DNA of 51,814 nt from an uncultured Collinsella sp. (GCA_902470695.1 CABRHH010000019.1:1-51814); one strand, 5' to 3'. Counted from the first letter of the stretch, positions 17,166-26,498 are shown. Made by a program: numbers and translations. The notes: a model not told the origin generated them from the letters alone.

Positions 17166-17315
17166 ATCCCGCCCTCTTCAGCGGTTTGTGGCTGCACCAC
17201 GGGCATCATGTGGCCAGGCGGTGCGTGCCTGCAGGGCCCCTCCTATGACTCCGGGCTTTCGCGGGCGTGCACCAGCGCCGCCGGGCACCCCGTTTTGTAG
17301 CATAGGTACACGAAG

Positions 17316-17357
17316 ACGCCTCCCGGACCCTCGCGTTTGCCGGGGTTCGGGAGGCGT
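17316..17357. terminator. Bidirectional terminator between ackA and pta
   Basis: A 15-bp stem (ACGCCTCCCGGACCC with GGGTTCGGGAGGCGT, one G-U) lies between the convergent ackA and pta genes. Confidence 0.75.
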
Positions 17358-17412
17358 TTGCCATGCGGGCGCACCGGGTCATCTCCGCGGAAGCGCGCCC
17401 CTTCCGGGTTGG

Positions 17413-18393
17413 TTACTCGGCCATCTGCGCCTGGACGGCGGTGATGGCGACCACACCCACGATGTCCTCGGCCGAGCAGCCGCGGGACAGGTCGTTCACC
17501 GGCTTGGCGATGCCCTGCAGGATGGGGCCGTAGGCTTCGGCGCCGGCGAAGCGCTGGACGAGCTTATAGCCGATGTTGCCGCTCTCCAGGTCGGGGAACA
17601 CGAGCACGTTGGCCTTGCCGGCAACCGGGGAGCCCGGAGCCTTGAGCTGGGCGACGGTGGGCACGATGGCGGCATCGAGCTGCAGGTCGCCGTCGATGGC
17701 GAGCTCGGGTGCCTTGTCGCGGCAGAAGGACACGGCCTCCTGAACCTTCTTGGCCACCTCGCCGCCGGCCGAGCCCATGGTGGAGTAGGACAAAAGCGCC
17801 ACGTGCGGCTCGGCGCCGCCCATGAAGGTCTGCCAGCTGTGGGCGCTCGCGATGGCAATCTCGGAGAGCTCATCGGAGGTGGGGGTGATGTTCAGGCCGC
17901 AGTCGGCGAAGATCAGCGTACCGTCGGTGCCGAACTGGGCGGAGTCGGTGCACATGATGAAGAAGGCCGAGACGAGCTTGGTGCCCGGAGCGGTCTTGAG
18001 GATCTGCAGCGCCGGACGCAGGGTATCGGCGGTGGAGTGGCAGGCGCCGGAAACCAGGCCGTCGGCGTCGCCCATCTTGACCATCATGGTGCCGTAATAG
18101 GTGGCGTCGTTCATCTGCGCGCGCGCCTGCTCGATGGTGACGCCCTTCTTGGCGCGGAGCTCGGCGAACTTCTGCGCGTACTCCTCATGCTTGGGGCCGC
18201 ACTTCGGATCGATCACGGTGACGCCGTCAAGGTCGATCTTCTCGGGGTCGCCCAGTACCACGAGGTTGGCCAGGCCCTCCTTCACGATGATCTTCGCGGC
18301 GTCGATCGTGCGCTGGTCCTCGCCCTCGGGCAGCACCACCGTTTTCTTGTCGGCCTTCGCTGCCGCCTTCATGCGGTTCAGAAAATCGCTCAT
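17413..18393 (-). CDS. pta: Phosphate acetyltransferase
   Basis: 326 residues, the short (single-domain) phosphotransacetylase: acetyl-CoA + phosphate to acetyl phosphate + CoA. Signatures VVLPEGEDQRTIDAA near the N-terminus, GDADGLVSGACHSTADTLRPALQI in the middle (substrate-binding Ser/His) and FPDLESGNIGYKLVQRF with GPILQGIAKPVNDLSRG at the C-terminus. ATG 18393 (MSDFLNRM) is preceded by GAGGAG at the right distance; the upstream extension to 18420 is unlikely. It supplies acetyl phosphate to the two acetate kinases encoded convergently. Confidence 0.96.
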   Translation of the reverse strand: MSDFLNRMKAAAKADKKTVVLPEGEDQRTIDAAKIIVKEGLANLVVLGDPEKIDLDGVTVIDPKCGPKHEEYAQKFAELRAKKGVTIEQARAQMNDATYYGTMMVKMGDADGLVSGACHSTADTLRPALQILKTAPGTKLVSAFFIMCTDSAQFGTDGTLIFADCGLNITPTSDELSEIAIASAHSWQTFMGGAEPHVALLSYSTMGSAGGEVAKKVQEAVSFCRDKAPELAIDGDLQLDAAIVPTVAQLKAPGSPVAGKANVLVFPDLESGNIGYKLVQRFAGAEAYGPILQGIAKPVNDLSRGCSAEDIVGVVAITAVQAQMAE

Positions 18394-18487
18394 ATACGCT
18401 CCTCGTGCGCACGCGCCCACCGTATCTCATACAAGACGCCGATGAGCTTGTTTGATGTGTCATGGGTCATTATAGGCTCATGACCGC

Positions 18488-18493
18488 TATAAT
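18488..18493 (+). promoter_or_regulatory. Putative -10 box for the glf operon
   Basis: A perfect TATAAT occurs in the pta-glf divergent gap, 70 bases before the glf start. A convincing -35 is not visible at 16-18 bases, so confidence is limited. Confidence 0.4.
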
Positions 18494-18563
18494 CTCTCTG
18501 ATAATCCAACGGCGCACGCGCGCTGTTCCCGAACGAGCACGGTCGTCCCTGCAAGGAGCTGTC

Positions 18564-19766
18564 ATGCAGATCAATTCTGGTCTCCCGGAAACCTTCAACC
18601 CCGATTTCTACGACATGATCGTCGTGGGCGCCGGGTACGCCGGGGCGGTGTGCGCCCGCCGGCTTGCCGAGACCGCGGGGTTCCGGGTCGCCGTGCTCGA
18701 GCGGCGCGACCACATCGCCGGCAACGCTTACGATTACTACAACGAGGACGGCATCCTCGTGCACCTCTACGGCCCGCACATCTACCACACCTTCAACGAG
18801 CGCGTGCACAATTTCCTGTCCCGCTTCACCGAGTGGACCGACTACCAGCACAAGGTGCTCGCTAACGTGCACGGCACGCTCATGCCGGTCCCGTTCAACC
18901 ACCAGAGCCTGCGCCTGGCCTTCGGCGAGGAGCGCGGCGAGCAGCTCTACCAGAAGCTCGTGGAGACCTTCGGCCGCGACAAGAAGGTTCCCATCATGGA
19001 GCTGCGCGAGAAGAACGACCCCGATCTGGCCGAGGTCGCCGACTACGTGTACGAGAACGTGTTTTTGCACTACACGATGAAGCAGTGGGGCCAGACCCCC
19101 GATCAGATCGACCCGTCCGTGACCGCGCGCGTGCCGATCTTCGTGGGCGATGACGACCGCTATTTCCCGCAGGCCCCCTTCCAGGGCATGCCGGCGGCCG
19201 GCTACACCGAGCTGTTCGAGAACATGCTCGACCACGACCTCATCGACGTGTTCTGCGATGTGGACGCGCGCGACATCTTCGAGCTCGCCGAGACTACGGT
19301 GAAGGTCTGCGGCAAGGTGTACGGCGGCGAGGTCATCTACACCGGCCCGCTCGATGAGCTGTTCGGCCTCGACCTGGGCGCGCTGCCGTACCGCACGCTC
19401 GACATGGCGTTCGAGACCCACGATGTGGACCAATTCCAGCCCGTGGGCACCGTCAACTACACGGTGAGCGAGGACTTCACCCGCATCACCGAGTTCAAGA
19501 ATATGACCGGTCAGGTCCTGCCCGGCAAGACCACCATCATGAAGGAGTACAGCCACGCCTACGAGCCCGGCAGCGGCCAGACGCCCTACTATGCGATCCT
19601 CGACCCTGAGAACCGCGCGCTGTACGAGCGCTACCTCGAGCGCGTGGCCAACATCACGAATTTCCACCCGGTGGGCCGCCTGGCCGAGTACCGCTACTAC
19701 GACATGGACGCGGTGACCGCCTCCGCACTGAACCTGTCCGACGAGATCATCTCCTGCCATGCCTAA
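18564..19766 (+). CDS. glf: UDP-galactopyranose mutase
   Basis: 400 residues. FAD-dependent cytosolic enzyme that interconverts UDP-galactopyranose and UDP-galactofuranose, the donor for galactofuranose in surface glycans. The dinucleotide-binding motif IVVGAGYAGAVCARRLAE is N-terminal, followed by ERRDHIAGNAYDYYNEDG, the active-site GPHIYHTFNERV and PVPFNHQSLRLAF; C-terminal EYSHAYEPG and PVGRLAEYRYYDMD are also family-typical. GCAAGGAG precedes ATG 18564. It overlaps the next gene by 8 bases, so mutase and glycosyltransferase are translationally coupled and probably build one Galf-containing polymer. Confidence 0.96.
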   Translation: MQINSGLPETFNPDFYDMIVVGAGYAGAVCARRLAETAGFRVAVLERRDHIAGNAYDYYNEDGILVHLYGPHIYHTFNERVHNFLSRFTEWTDYQHKVLANVHGTLMPVPFNHQSLRLAFGEERGEQLYQKLVETFGRDKKVPIMELREKNDPDLAEVADYVYENVFLHYTMKQWGQTPDQIDPSVTARVPIFVGDDDRYFPQAPFQGMPAAGYTELFENMLDHDLIDVFCDVDARDIFELAETTVKVCGKVYGGEVIYTGPLDELFGLDLGALPYRTLDMAFETHDVDQFQPVGTVNYTVSEDFTRITEFKNMTGQVLPGKTTIMKEYSHAYEPGSGQTPYYAILDPENRALYERYLERVANITNFHPVGRLAEYRYYDMDAVTASALNLSDEIISCHA

Positions 19767-20838
19767 TCCCACCAACCAGCCTGCCTCTGCGGCTTCTTCC
19801 GGCCCGATCCGCAAGGTCATCACCTTCGGCATCCCAAGCTACAACGCCGCCGCCGACATCGACCGCTGCGTCACCTCGATCCTTACGGGTTCCCACTACG
19901 CCCCCGATATCGAGATCATCATCGTGGACGACGGCAGCGTTGACGAGACGCCCGCGAAGGCCGATGAATGGGAGGCACGCTACCCCGGCATCGTGCGCGC
20001 GGTGCATCAGGAAAACGGTGGGCACGGCATGGCGGTGCTCGCAGGCCTGCGCGAGGCGCGCGGCACCTACTACAAGGTGGTCGACTCCGACGATTGGCTC
20101 GATGCGGCGGCCCTCTCCACGATGCTGTCCATCCTGCGCGGTTTCGAGGAGCGCGCCATGCGCGTGGACCTGTTCATCTCGAACTACGTGTACGAGAAGG
20201 TCTACGAGGGCACGCACACCGCCATCAACTACCGCACGGCGCTGCCGCGCAAGCGAGTGTTCGGATGGGACGAGATCGGCCGGTTCCGCCCCGACCAGAA
20301 CCTGCTCATGCACTCCCTGTGCTACCGCACCGACGTGCTGCGCGCTCACGACCTGCCCCTGCCGGCGCACACCTTCTATGTGGACAACATCTACGCCTAC
20401 GTGCCCCTGCCGCACTGCGAGACGCTCTACTACGCCGATATCGACCTGTACCGGTATTTCATCGGCCGGGAGGGGCAGAGTGTCAACGAGGCCACGATGG
20501 TGAAGCGCCTAGACCAGCAGTACCGCATCACGCGTATCATGATGGAGGCCTTCCATCTGTATGAGGATGTGCCGCAGCCCAAGCTGCGCGCCTACATGAT
20601 GGGGTACTTCACCATGATGATGGCGATCTGCTCGGTGTTCACCAAGCTGTCCGACAAGCCCGGTATCGACGATGAGCTTGTCCGGCTTTGGAGCGACCTG
20701 CGCGCCTACGATGCGCGGATGTACCGCCATGCGCGCCACGGCGTGGTGGGCATCGGCACCAACCTTCCGGGCAAGCTGGGGGAAAAGACCACCATCGGCC
20801 TGTACCATCTGGCGGGCAAGATCTTCAAATTCAACTAG
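19759..20838 (+). CDS. Family 2 glycosyltransferase
   Basis: 359 residues, GT-A fold glycosyltransferase of family GT2. FGIPSYNAAADIDRCVTSIL, IEIIIVDDGSVDETPAKADEW and ENGGHGMAVLAGLREARG are the nucleotide-sugar-binding elements, and YYKVVDSDDWLD carries the DxD-like metal site. The acceptor-binding C-terminal half is mostly soluble, without long TM segments, so the enzyme probably acts at the cytoplasmic membrane face. Overlap with glf suggests that it either uses UDP-Galf or acts on the same glycan; exact specificity is not deducible. Confidence 0.92.
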   Translation: MPNPTNQPASAASSGPIRKVITFGIPSYNAAADIDRCVTSILTGSHYAPDIEIIIVDDGSVDETPAKADEWEARYPGIVRAVHQENGGHGMAVLAGLREARGTYYKVVDSDDWLDAAALSTMLSILRGFEERAMRVDLFISNYVYEKVYEGTHTAINYRTALPRKRVFGWDEIGRFRPDQNLLMHSLCYRTDVLRAHDLPLPAHTFYVDNIYAYVPLPHCETLYYADIDLYRYFIGREGQSVNEATMVKRLDQQYRITRIMMEAFHLYEDVPQPKLRAYMMGYFTMMMAICSVFTKLSDKPGIDDELVRLWSDLRAYDARMYRHARHGVVGIGTNLPGKLGEKTTIGLYHLAGKIFKFN

Positions 20839-20890
20839 CGGGACGTGCGGGCGGTGTCGATAGACTGATTGACGCCGCTCACATGCGTTT

Positions 20891-20932
20891 GGGTGCGCGG
20901 GCTTGCATGTGCCTCCTGGAGCCCGCGCACCC
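20891..20932. terminator. Bidirectional hairpin terminator
   Basis: GGGTGCGCGGGCT (20891-20903) pairs perfectly with AGCCCGCGCACCC (20920-20932), between the convergent glycosyltransferase and permease genes. Confidence 0.7.
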
Positions 20933-20981
20933 GTGTTTGCATGCGGCTCGATGCGGCTCGCAACGCATGCTCGCTGACGTC

Positions 20982-22433
20982 CTAAAACACGCTGATCAGT
21001 GCAAGCAGGATGAGTGCCCCGAGGGCGTATTCGAATTTCGTCTGCATGATGGGCAGCTCGAAGCGGCGGCGCGCGATGGCGTACAGGATGATGCCGGGCA
21101 CGTAGGCAAGCGAGCTCAAGATGAGCATGTCGATGCCGGCGATGACGGTAGCCACCGCGAGGAACACCACTGCGATCGCCGCAACGGCCGCATCGACCAG
21201 GCGACCGGGTGTGCGCTCATGCAGGCTGTAGACAATCATATAGGCGGCTGCAAGCGCCCACGCCGGCATGATGACCATCGTGCACAGCGAGTAGGCGAAC
21301 TCATAGGCGCGTTCGGCCAACAGCATGGTGAGGGTGAGCACCTGGATCATGGTGCCCGTGGCGATCAGGCTCGCCACCGGGGCGCCATGGCGGTTTTTGC
21401 GGGCGAACAGATGCGGCAGCAGGTGCATCTCGGCCATGGACTGCATAGCCTCCGAGGCCAAGATGGTGTAGGACAGCCATGCCCCCAGGATGGAGACGAT
21501 CAGGCCCGCTGCGATGAACGCGCCGCCAGCGTCCCCGACCGCCGCACGGAACAGGTAGACCATCGACGGGGCATCGAGCGCCGCGATTTGGGCGCGCGTC
21601 ATGAAGCCGTAGGGGAGGATGGAGGCGGCGATATAGATGAGCACAAGGGCGAAGGTGCCCAGGATGGTGGCGCGCGAGACGTCCGCCTTGCGACGGGCGC
21701 GATGTCCCAGGACCGTGGCGCCCTCCATGCCCACGAAGACCCACATCATGACCACGAGGCAGCCCACGATCTGCTCGGAAATCGAGCCGAGGCCGTCCGC
21801 TTGCGCCGAGGCGGTGAGGTTGCTGGCGAGCGCGCCCCAGAAATCGGCGGTGAACAGGCGCCCGTCGAACAGCAGCGCCATGGTGACGATGAAGACGAAG
21901 ATGGGTAGGAGCTTGCAGGCCATCACGATGGCGTTGACGATGCTGGCCTCCTCCACGCCGCGGTTGACCAGCCAGATCATGCCCCAGTTCAGCAGTGAGA
22001 TGACGGCGACGCCGGCCGGGGTGAGCGCCCCGGCAAACGGCGGGTAGAAATAGCCGATGGCGGTGACGAACATCACGCCGAACGCCACGTTGCCGATCCA
22101 GATGGACAGCCAGTAGCCCCAACCCGAGATGAAGCCGGCGAACGGGCCGAAGCCCTCCTGTGCGTAAGCGACGATGCCGTTGAGGTCGGGGCGCACCAGG
22201 GAAAGCCGACCGAAGGTGCGGGCGAGCGCCATGAAGCCGATACCGGTGATAAGCCAGGCGAGCAGGGCGGGGCCGGGGGCGGCCTGCGATGAGATGTCGG
22301 TCGACAGCGCAAACACGCCCGAGCCGATGGATGAGCTGATGACGATGGCGATCAGGCCGACAAGGCCGATGCCGCCGCCCTCGGCGCGCTGCGGTTGGGG
22401 AGCGGTCAGGCGGTCGGTGTGGTGGGCAGACAT
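20982..22433 (-). CDS. APC-family amino acid permease/antiporter
   Basis: 483 residues, twelve or more TM segments, of the basic amino acid/polyamine antiporter (APA) branch of the APC superfamily. The N-terminal IGLVGLIAIVISSSIGSGVFAL is the broken-helix substrate site (GSG motif) typical of ArcD/AdiC-type exchangers, and VFVGMEGATVLGHRARRKADVSRAT is the conserved TM6 region and loop. Substrate probably a cationic amino acid or its decarboxylation/deimination product, by family; no arc operon genes are adjacent, so it cannot be fixed. ATG 22433 (MSAHHTD) has a modest GAAGGG upstream; ATG 22448 is an alternative. Confidence 0.9.
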   Translation of the reverse strand: MSAHHTDRLTAPQPQRAEGGGIGLVGLIAIVISSSIGSGVFALSTDISSQAAPGPALLAWLITGIGFMALARTFGRLSLVRPDLNGIVAYAQEGFGPFAGFISGWGYWLSIWIGNVAFGVMFVTAIGYFYPPFAGALTPAGVAVISLLNWGMIWLVNRGVEEASIVNAIVMACKLLPIFVFIVTMALLFDGRLFTADFWGALASNLTASAQADGLGSISEQIVGCLVVMMWVFVGMEGATVLGHRARRKADVSRATILGTFALVLIYIAASILPYGFMTRAQIAALDAPSMVYLFRAAVGDAGGAFIAAGLIVSILGAWLSYTILASEAMQSMAEMHLLPHLFARKNRHGAPVASLIATGTMIQVLTLTMLLAERAYEFAYSLCTMVIMPAWALAAAYMIVYSLHERTPGRLVDAAVAAIAVVFLAVATVIAGIDMLILSSLAYVPGIILYAIARRRFELPIMQTKFEYALGALILLALISVF

Positions 22434-22605
22434 GGAGACCCTTCGCATGTACGGAACGCGGGAGATGCTATCGCCCGCGTGGTTGGTTTTTGCGAAGTAC
22501 CAAGGATACCGGTTCGAGTTGTGGACCTTGTGGAGCGTATGCCGGAGTGGGTGCGCATGCGGGCGTCGGCGCGCGTCGTCAGGTGCGACGCGGCGGGGGA
22601 TGTGC

Positions 22606-23616
22606 CTAGGCGCCGGCGAGGTCTCGGTATGCCGGTAGGCCGTGTAGACTATCTGCCTCGGTGCAGCCCGCGAGGATGGCCGCCTCGAGGGTGCGCGTCG
22701 CCACGAGCCCGATGAGATCGAGGGGAAGCTGGGCGCTGGCTTCGGCCGCGAGCACGCCGCTGGCCAGCACGTAGACGGTGTCGCCGTCGTTGGTGGTGTG
22801 GGTGGGCCGGATGGTGTGGGCGTAGGCGTCGGCGGCCATCTGCGCCACCTTGGTTGCCTGCGCCTTGGTGAGGCGTGCGTTGGTGACGATGCACGAGATG
22901 GTGGTGTTCGTACGGTCGAGCGGCATGGTGAGCTGCGATGCCATGGCGAGCATCGCCGCTTCCATGTCGAGGATCTCGCAGCTGTCCTCGGCGGCGCGCA
23001 TGCCGGCGACCGGCGCTGCCGTGGCGGGATCGATGACGTTGCCCACCGCGTTCACCGCTGCCACCGCGCCGACCTGCAGCGGTCCGAGCGCGAAGGCCCG
23101 CGCGCCCAGGCCGCCTTTCATGGCCCGCGCCGGGCCGGCGAGCTTGCCCACGGTGGCACCGGTCCCGGCGCCGACGGAGCCCTCGGTGAGCGGAGCGGCC
23201 GCATCGCCGTCGAGGGCGGCGCGCACCGCGTGGGCGCCTGCGCTCGCGTCGGGCCGCACCGTGGCACTGCCGAAGGCGAGGTCGAACAGGCAGCTGGAGC
23301 ACACGATGGGTACACGGCCCACGCCCACGTCGAGACCGATGCCGCGCGCCTCGAGTTCGTGCATCGCGCCCGAGGCGGCCTCGAGCCCGTACGCGGAGCC
23401 GCCGGCAAGCACGACCGCATGCACGGCGTCAACGGTGTTCTCGGGGTGCAGCAGGTCGGTCTCGCGGCTGGCGGGCGCGCCTCCGCGCACATCCACGCCG
23501 CCGACGGCACCGTCGGGCGCCACGATCGCCGTGCAGCCGGTCGCCGCTTCGGTATCGGTCCAGTGGCCGAAGCGAAAACCGGGGATGGACGTGATGGAGA
23601 TGGGCGTCAACGCCAT
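22606..23616 (-). CDS. P1-family peptidase (DmpA/L-aminopeptidase-esterase type)
   Basis: 336 residues. N-terminal nucleophile-type autoprocessing hydrolase of MEROPS family S58/P1 (DmpA/BapA-like), acting on N-terminal or beta-amino residues of peptides. Typical features: SIPGFRFGHWTDTEAATGCT at the start, VHAVVLAGGSAYGLEAASG, VGAGTGATVGKLAG and the likely cleavage/nucleophile region RTNTTISCIVTNARLTKAQATKVAQMA, where the residue after the Asn would be the nucleophile (Thr here rather than Ser). Start ATG 23616 has AAGGAG upstream. It lies downstream of maf and a large structured intergenic element. Confidence 0.9.
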   Translation of the reverse strand: MALTPISITSIPGFRFGHWTDTEAATGCTAIVAPDGAVGGVDVRGGAPASRETDLLHPENTVDAVHAVVLAGGSAYGLEAASGAMHELEARGIGLDVGVGRVPIVCSSCLFDLAFGSATVRPDASAGAHAVRAALDGDAAAPLTEGSVGAGTGATVGKLAGPARAMKGGLGARAFALGPLQVGAVAAVNAVGNVIDPATAAPVAGMRAAEDSCEILDMEAAMLAMASQLTMPLDRTNTTISCIVTNARLTKAQATKVAQMAADAYAHTIRPTHTTNDGDTVYVLASGVLAAEASAQLPLDLIGLVATRTLEAAILAGCTEADSLHGLPAYRDLAGA

Positions 23617-23691
23617 GGTGCGCTCCTTGTTTTTTGTACCGTGCGGCCGGGGTGGCGCAGGATGTGTAGACGAACTGAGCGATGCGGGTCG

Positions 23692-23790
23692 GGCGCCGTT
23701 GACATCCGCCGCGAGTTCCGCACGAGCCGAAGCGTCCGGTGGACGCTTCGTGCGAGCAGGATTGCTCGAGCGCCGGATGTCAACGGCGCC
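23692..23790 (-). other. Multi-branched inverted-repeat element
   Basis: GGCGCCGTTGACATCCG (23692-23708) is the exact inverse of 23774-23790. Inside are two further hairpins: GAAGCGTCC-GGT-GGACGCTTC, flanked by CGCAC/GTGCG, and GAGCA-GGAT-TGCTC. Folded on either strand this is a closed multi-branch junction of 99 bases. It follows the maf stop codon (23802) and precedes the P1 peptidase gene in the direction of transcription. It could be a terminator, a structured RNA or a small palindromic mobile repeat. Confidence 0.65.
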
Positions 23791-23801
23791 TGGCGGGGCT
23801 C

Positions 23802-24353
23802 CTAGCTATCAAGCGCGCGGACCACCTTGGCGATGGGCAGGCCCACGACGTTGTAGAAGTCGCCGGCGATGCGCTTTACCAGCAGGCGGCCACCGGCACC
23901 CTGGATGCCGTAGGCACCGGCCTTGTCCCGCGGCTCACCGCTGGCAACATAGGTGTCGATCTGGGCGTCGGTCAGCTCGAAGAACGTTACGTCGGTGACG
24001 TCGACAAACGAGCGTGCCTGCGCTCCGCGCGCGATGCACACGCCGGTGGCAACCTGGTGCGTGCGGCCGGACAGGCACCGCAGCATGCGTTTCGCTTCGG
24101 CCACGTCGGCGGGTTTGCCGAGCAGCACCCCGTCGAGCGCCACGATGGTGTCGGCGGCGAGAACCGTCTCGCCCGCGTTGCCGGGCAGGGCGGCCACAGC
24201 CTGCGCCTTGGCGCGCGCCAGGCGCTCGACCAGGGCGAGAGGCGTCTCGTCGGGCAGCGGTGTCTCGTCGATGTCGGCCGGCATCACGCGGATTTCATAG
24301 CCGGCCTCGCGCATGAGCTCGATGCGGCGGGGCGATTGGGAGGCGAGGATCAT
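23802..24353 (-). CDS. maf: Maf-family nucleoside triphosphate pyrophosphatase
   Basis: 183 residues. Cytosolic house-cleaning enzyme that hydrolyses dTTP/UTP or modified nucleotides to the monophosphate. The sequence starts MILASQSPRRIELMREAGYE (Ser-x-Ser-P-R-R phosphate-binding motif) and contains VLAADTIVALDG (catalytic Asp), KRMLRCLSGRTHQVATGV and the C-terminal YGIQGAGGRLLVKRIAGDFYNVVGLPI. The start is 9 bases after the stop of the DJ-1/PfpI gene, with GGGAGC upstream, so both form one operon. Confidence 0.95.
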   Translation of the reverse strand: MILASQSPRRIELMREAGYEIRVMPADIDETPLPDETPLALVERLARAKAQAVAALPGNAGETVLAADTIVALDGVLLGKPADVAEAKRMLRCLSGRTHQVATGVCIARGAQARSFVDVTDVTFFELTDAQIDTYVASGEPRDKAGAYGIQGAGGRLLVKRIAGDFYNVVGLPIAKVVRALDS

Positions 24354-24362
24354 CCGGGCTCC

Positions 24363-24908
24363 CTACAGCTGGATGCTGTCGCGCACCTTGGCAACGGCAA
24401 CCTCGCCCGCGATGTCATCGAGGATGGCGAGGGCGAACGGGAGCGCCTGGCCCATGCCGGACGCGGTGATGATGTTGCCGTCGCGCACGACCGTGCGCTC
24501 GCCGGCGAAAGAGCCGGCGGGGAAATCGTGCTCGAAGCCGGGGAAGCAGGTGGCACGATGGCCCTCAAGCACGCCGAGCTCGGCCAGGATGAACGGGGCG
24601 GCGCAGATGGCGGCGACGTGCTTGGTGGCGGCGAACTCGCGCACCAGGTCGCACACGCGCGCATCGGCGCGCAGGTTGGTGGCGCCGGGCATGCCGCCGG
24701 GCAGCACCACGTAGTCATACTCGGCGAAGTCGATCTCGTCGAAGGTGCAGTCGCAGGTGACCGGGATCTGCTGCGAGGTCACCACTTCGCGCGTATCCAT
24801 CACCGACACGAGGGTGGCGCGCACGCCCCCGCGGCGCAGGACATCGACAACGGTCAGGCACTCGATGGTCTCGAATCCATCGGCGGCAAGTACGGCAACT
24901 CCAGCCAT
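24363..24908 (-). CDS. DJ-1/PfpI (ThiJ/YajL) family protein
   Basis: 181 residues, alpha/beta fold of the DJ-1 superfamily. The nucleophile elbow AAICAAP holds the reactive Cys (about residue 99), with the acidic partner in ADGFETIECLTVVDVL near the N-terminus. Proposed roles in the family are chaperone, deglycase or oxidative-stress response; none can be decided. GGAAAGGAA precedes the ATG. First gene of a pair with maf, 84 bases downstream of rlmD, with a small GC hairpin (CCCCGC/GCGGGG) in the gap. Confidence 0.93.
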   Translation of the reverse strand: MAGVAVLAADGFETIECLTVVDVLRRGGVRATLVSVMDTREVVTSQQIPVTCDCTFDEIDFAEYDYVVLPGGMPGATNLRADARVCDLVREFAATKHVAAICAAPFILAELGVLEGHRATCFPGFEHDFPAGSFAGERTVVRDGNIITASGMGQALPFALAILDDIAGEVAVAKVRDSIQL

Positions 24909-24992
24909 GGCGGTTCCTTTCCAGACAGTGATTTCGGTTGCTGTTGGTTATACCCCGCAGCGCCGCGGGGCAACAGTGGGAAGATGCGGCAT

Positions 24993-26312
24993 TTACCGCC
25001 GCGTGCGGGTGAGATGGACGACCGTCTCGCAGTGGAAGGTCTGGGGGAAGAGGTCCACCGGCGTGGCGCTCACGGGGGCAAAGGTGCCGTCGTCTACGAA
25101 GCGGCGCAGGTCGCGGGCGAGGGTGGCCGGGTCGCAGGACACGTAGGCCACGTCGCGCGCGCTCGTGCTGGCGATGAGCTCGATGGCCTCGCGCGCCAGC
25201 CCGGCCCGGGGCGGGTCGACCACGAGCACGTCGGCGTCCTCGTCGGGGAACTCGCGTACCGCGTCGCCGCCGATCACGTCGACGTTGTCCAGACGGGCGA
25301 TCTCGAGGTTGCGGCGCAGGTCGCGCACAGCCGGGCCGTAGGATTCCACGGCGCTGACGTATTCGCAGCGGCGCGCGAGCGGCAGGGTGAAAGTGCCGGC
25401 GCCACAGTACAGGTCGATGCCGAGCTCATGGGGCTGCGGGTCGAGCGCCTCCATGACCAGGTCGATCAAGATCTCGGCCGCCTTGGTGTTCACCTGGAAG
25501 AAGGAGGGCGCCGACAGCCGCATCTGCTCGGAGCCGATCTTCTCGGTCCAAGACCCCTGGCCGTCGAGCGCCTCCACGCCCGCCACCTTGCGGGCGCGCG
25601 CCTCGCCCTTCGACATGACGCGCACCACGCTCGTGGCGCGCACGGCGTCTTTCAGCACGCGCGACACCTGTGCACGCGGGAAGGAGCCCGTAGGCGTCCA
25701 CAGGGCGATCTCGAGGGCCCCGGTGCGCCGACTCGCCCTGATACCCACGCGCTCGAGGTGCAGGTCGCGCGAGTTGCCCAGGTAGCCGAGCGCGCCGGCG
25801 ACGGCTTTGATCGCGCGGCCGTGCTTTTTGTCGAACAGCGGGCAGGCGTCTACCTTGATGACCTGCTCGGGATCGCGTCCGTGCAGGCCCAGGCGGAACC
25901 GACCCGCCTCGCGAACCGGGGCGAGCTCGATCTTGTTGCGGTAGCCCCAGGCGTCCTTGGTGTGGCGGATGGGGCGGACGAGGCGCTCGATGTCGTCGGC
26001 GCTGAATTTGGCAATGCGGGCAAGCGCGGAGCGCAGGTTCTCCTCCTTGGCGGCGAGCTGGGCCTGTTCGGAAAGCTCGCCCCACGGGCAGCCGCCGCAG
26101 ATGCCGGCGAACGGACACGGCGACGTTGTGCGCTCGGGCGAGGGCTCCACGATCGTCTCGGTGACCGCACGGGAAAACGACGGGCCGTCCTCGACGATGC
26201 GCGCCTCGACGGTGTCGCCGGCCACAGCGCCGGAGACGAAGACCGCCTTGCCCTCCGGGGCGTGCGCGATGGCGTCGGGGCCGTAGGTCATGGTTTCGAC
26301 GTGCAGGTTCAT
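24993..26312 (-). CDS. rlmD: 23S rRNA (uracil-C5)-methyltransferase, RlmD/RumA type
   Basis: 439 residues. SAM-dependent RNA m5U methyltransferase of the TrmA/RlmD/RlmC family. An N-terminal TRAM-like OB domain (residues 1-55, GKAVFVSGAVAGDTVEARIVED) is followed by the iron-sulphur cysteine set CPFAGICGGCPWG plus a later Cys (VDACPLF). Catalytic motifs: DLYCGAGTFTLPLARRC (SAM), VVDPPRAGL and VAYVSCDPATLARDL with the nucleophilic Cys. ATG 26312 (MNLHVETMTYG) has GAAAGG upstream; the longer frame to 26456 is unsupported and Arg-rich. Whether it targets U1939 or another uridine is not certain. Confidence 0.92.
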   Translation of the reverse strand: MNLHVETMTYGPDAIAHAPEGKAVFVSGAVAGDTVEARIVEDGPSFSRAVTETIVEPSPERTTSPCPFAGICGGCPWGELSEQAQLAAKEENLRSALARIAKFSADDIERLVRPIRHTKDAWGYRNKIELAPVREAGRFRLGLHGRDPEQVIKVDACPLFDKKHGRAIKAVAGALGYLGNSRDLHLERVGIRASRRTGALEIALWTPTGSFPRAQVSRVLKDAVRATSVVRVMSKGEARARKVAGVEALDGQGSWTEKIGSEQMRLSAPSFFQVNTKAAEILIDLVMEALDPQPHELGIDLYCGAGTFTLPLARRCEYVSAVESYGPAVRDLRRNLEIARLDNVDVIGGDAVREFPDEDADVLVVDPPRAGLAREAIELIASTSARDVAYVSCDPATLARDLRRFVDDGTFAPVSATPVDLFPQTFHCETVVHLTRTRR

Positions 26313-26474
26313 GGGTGCCTTTCGACGGGGCCGGCAAGCGGGGAGGGGGTGCAGGTGCGAAGCACGCGGGGGGGCGATGCGGCGGGGAATCTGGCGCGCG
26401 CGGGCGCGTGGTGACCGTGCTCGTGCGCGGCCGGCGCCGCAGCTCGCGGTCGGCAATGACGCACCCGCGATATG

Positions 26475-26498
26475 AAAAAGGCCCCGTTACCGGAGCCT
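26475..26498 (-). terminator. tRNA terminator
   Basis: Minus strand AGGCTCCG-GTAA-CGGGGCCT followed by TTTTT, 13 bases past the CCA end of the tRNA gene. Confidence 0.85.

Noticed and set aside
23739..26414. 891-codon open frame on the plus strand
   Set aside because: It is antisense to maf, the DJ-1/PfpI gene and rlmD, all with clear family motifs; the translation is His/Gly/Ala/Arg-rich with no family features. It is a GC-skew shadow.
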